In this document: positions 5,286-5,794 of the stretch, one piece after another
Layout: each line of letters opens with the position of its first letter
Position numbering within the stretch: the stretch's first letter is position 1
NCBI GenBank assembly: GCA_937896265.1
Contig: CALBMD010000078.1
Coordinates: 1-5,794 of the forward strand
DNA length: 5,794 bases
Origin: an uncultured Pseudomonadota bacterium
Lineage (GTDB): Bacteria > Bdellovibrionota_B > Oligoflexia > Oligoflexales > Bog-1112
Reading direction: 5' to 3'
Notes under the pieces: model-generated
Database searches by the model: none
Seen by the model: the letters and a program-made list of their open reading frames with translations, nothing else
Told to the model about the DNA's origin: nothing
Program-made: the position numbers and the translations under genes

Positions 5286-5774
5286 TCAAGAACTCCCTCT
5301 ATCCAACCACGGTTGCACAAAAAGCTCTGCCTTGCTTGCCCGCAATAGCATCACCTGGCAAAACTCCTTCCAGTCCTCATCATTCTCTGACGTAAACATG
5401 GGAGGAGGGATTTCTCTATTGCCTGTCAGTTTTTCAATGAAAAGCGGCAGCATCATTTCTACAAATTTACTAGAGCGGCCTAGCAATTCAAATAACACGT
5501 GCTTTTCAGCTTCGCGGTATGCAAATTTACCAAAGCGTATGGTATTAGCGGATGTTAAAGGAGCACGCTTTGCTATTAAGGCATCATGCTGCGCTATTAA
5601 AGTTGTTTTGATCTTAGGAAGCACAGCGTTATCGAGTAAGGTCTTATCTTGTGATGGCCAAGTTAAATCCGGCATGCCCGGGATCATTTTGCAACACACC
5701 TCAATAGCATTATTGAGAGACGCTGCGATACTGGCAGCATCAATTTGTTGTAGGAGCTTACATCGTTTTGACAC
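5286..5774 (-). CDS. Hypothetical 162-residue cytosolic protein
   Basis: I do not recognise this protein. The start is GTG at 5774, preceded by AGAGGA (5784-5779) at normal spacing; the frame stays open to the right edge of the window, so a more upstream start cannot be excluded. There is no signal peptide or membrane segment. The sequence looks mostly alpha-helical, with amphipathic stretches near residues 6-30, 50-70, 84-118 and 132-155, and a Pro-rich break IPPPMF near 122-127. Cysteines are at 5, 27, 28 and 139. No HPt-type histidine motif, nucleotide-binding loop or DNA-binding helix-turn-helix is apparent. It lies upstream of the response regulator in the same direction, with a 94-bp gap, so a partner or modulator in the same signalling pathway is possible but rests only on position. 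Confidence 0.75.
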   Translation of the reverse strand: MSKRCKLLQQIDAASIAASLNNAIEVCCKMIPGMPDLTWPSQDKTLLDNAVLPKIKTTLIAQHDALIAKRAPLTSANTIRFGKFAYREAEKHVLFELLGRSSKFVEMMLPLFIEKLTGNREIPPPMFTSENDEDWKEFCQVMLLRASKAELFVQPWLDRGSS

Positions 5775-5794
5775 ACAATCCTCTATGCTGTTTA

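Overview
The window looks like an accessory region of a Gram-negative, probably host-associated bacterium with a moderately AT-rich genome. The Gram-negative call rests on a lipobox protein with a non-Asp +2 residue and on Sec signal peptides. A protist-associated alphaproteobacterium such as a member of Holosporales would fit an exported eukaryotic-type kinase, but that assignment is inference and no sequence here fixes the taxon. Five of the six genes appear to start with GTG or TTG behind a GAGG-type Shine-Dalgarno sequence about 5 nt upstream.

Layout. 1-689 (minus): the N-terminal part of an ABC-F ATPase that runs off the left edge; its family-like sequence fades near base 90, before the H-loop. 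690-1083: an intergenic leader region with several inverted repeats. 1084-2031 (plus): an AGC-type Ser/Thr protein kinase behind a Sec signal peptide. 2041-2601 (minus, convergent): a small exported protein with a C-terminal coiled coil. 2602-2919: a divergent intergenic region. 2920-4230 (plus): a 436-residue lipoprotein with beta-helix-like sequence. 4262-5191 (minus, convergent): a two-domain response regulator with a CheY-like receiver and a C-terminal domain resembling CheX phosphatases but lacking their usual Asn. 5286-5774 (minus): an unrecognised 162-residue cytosolic protein just upstream of the regulator.

How the genes may work together. Three neighbouring genes (kinase, coiled-coil protein, lipoprotein) encode exported products, which suggests a surface or secreted-factor island. 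The kinase is the most notable: its catalytic domain keeps all the canonical catalytic residues yet is predicted to leave the cytoplasm, where there is normally no ATP, so a host-cell target is the simplest idea. The response regulator and its upstream neighbour may form a signalling pair; no histidine kinase or DNA-binding output is visible here. Nothing directly ties the signalling genes to the exported ones beyond proximity. No tRNA, rRNA, CRISPR array or complete mobile element was seen.
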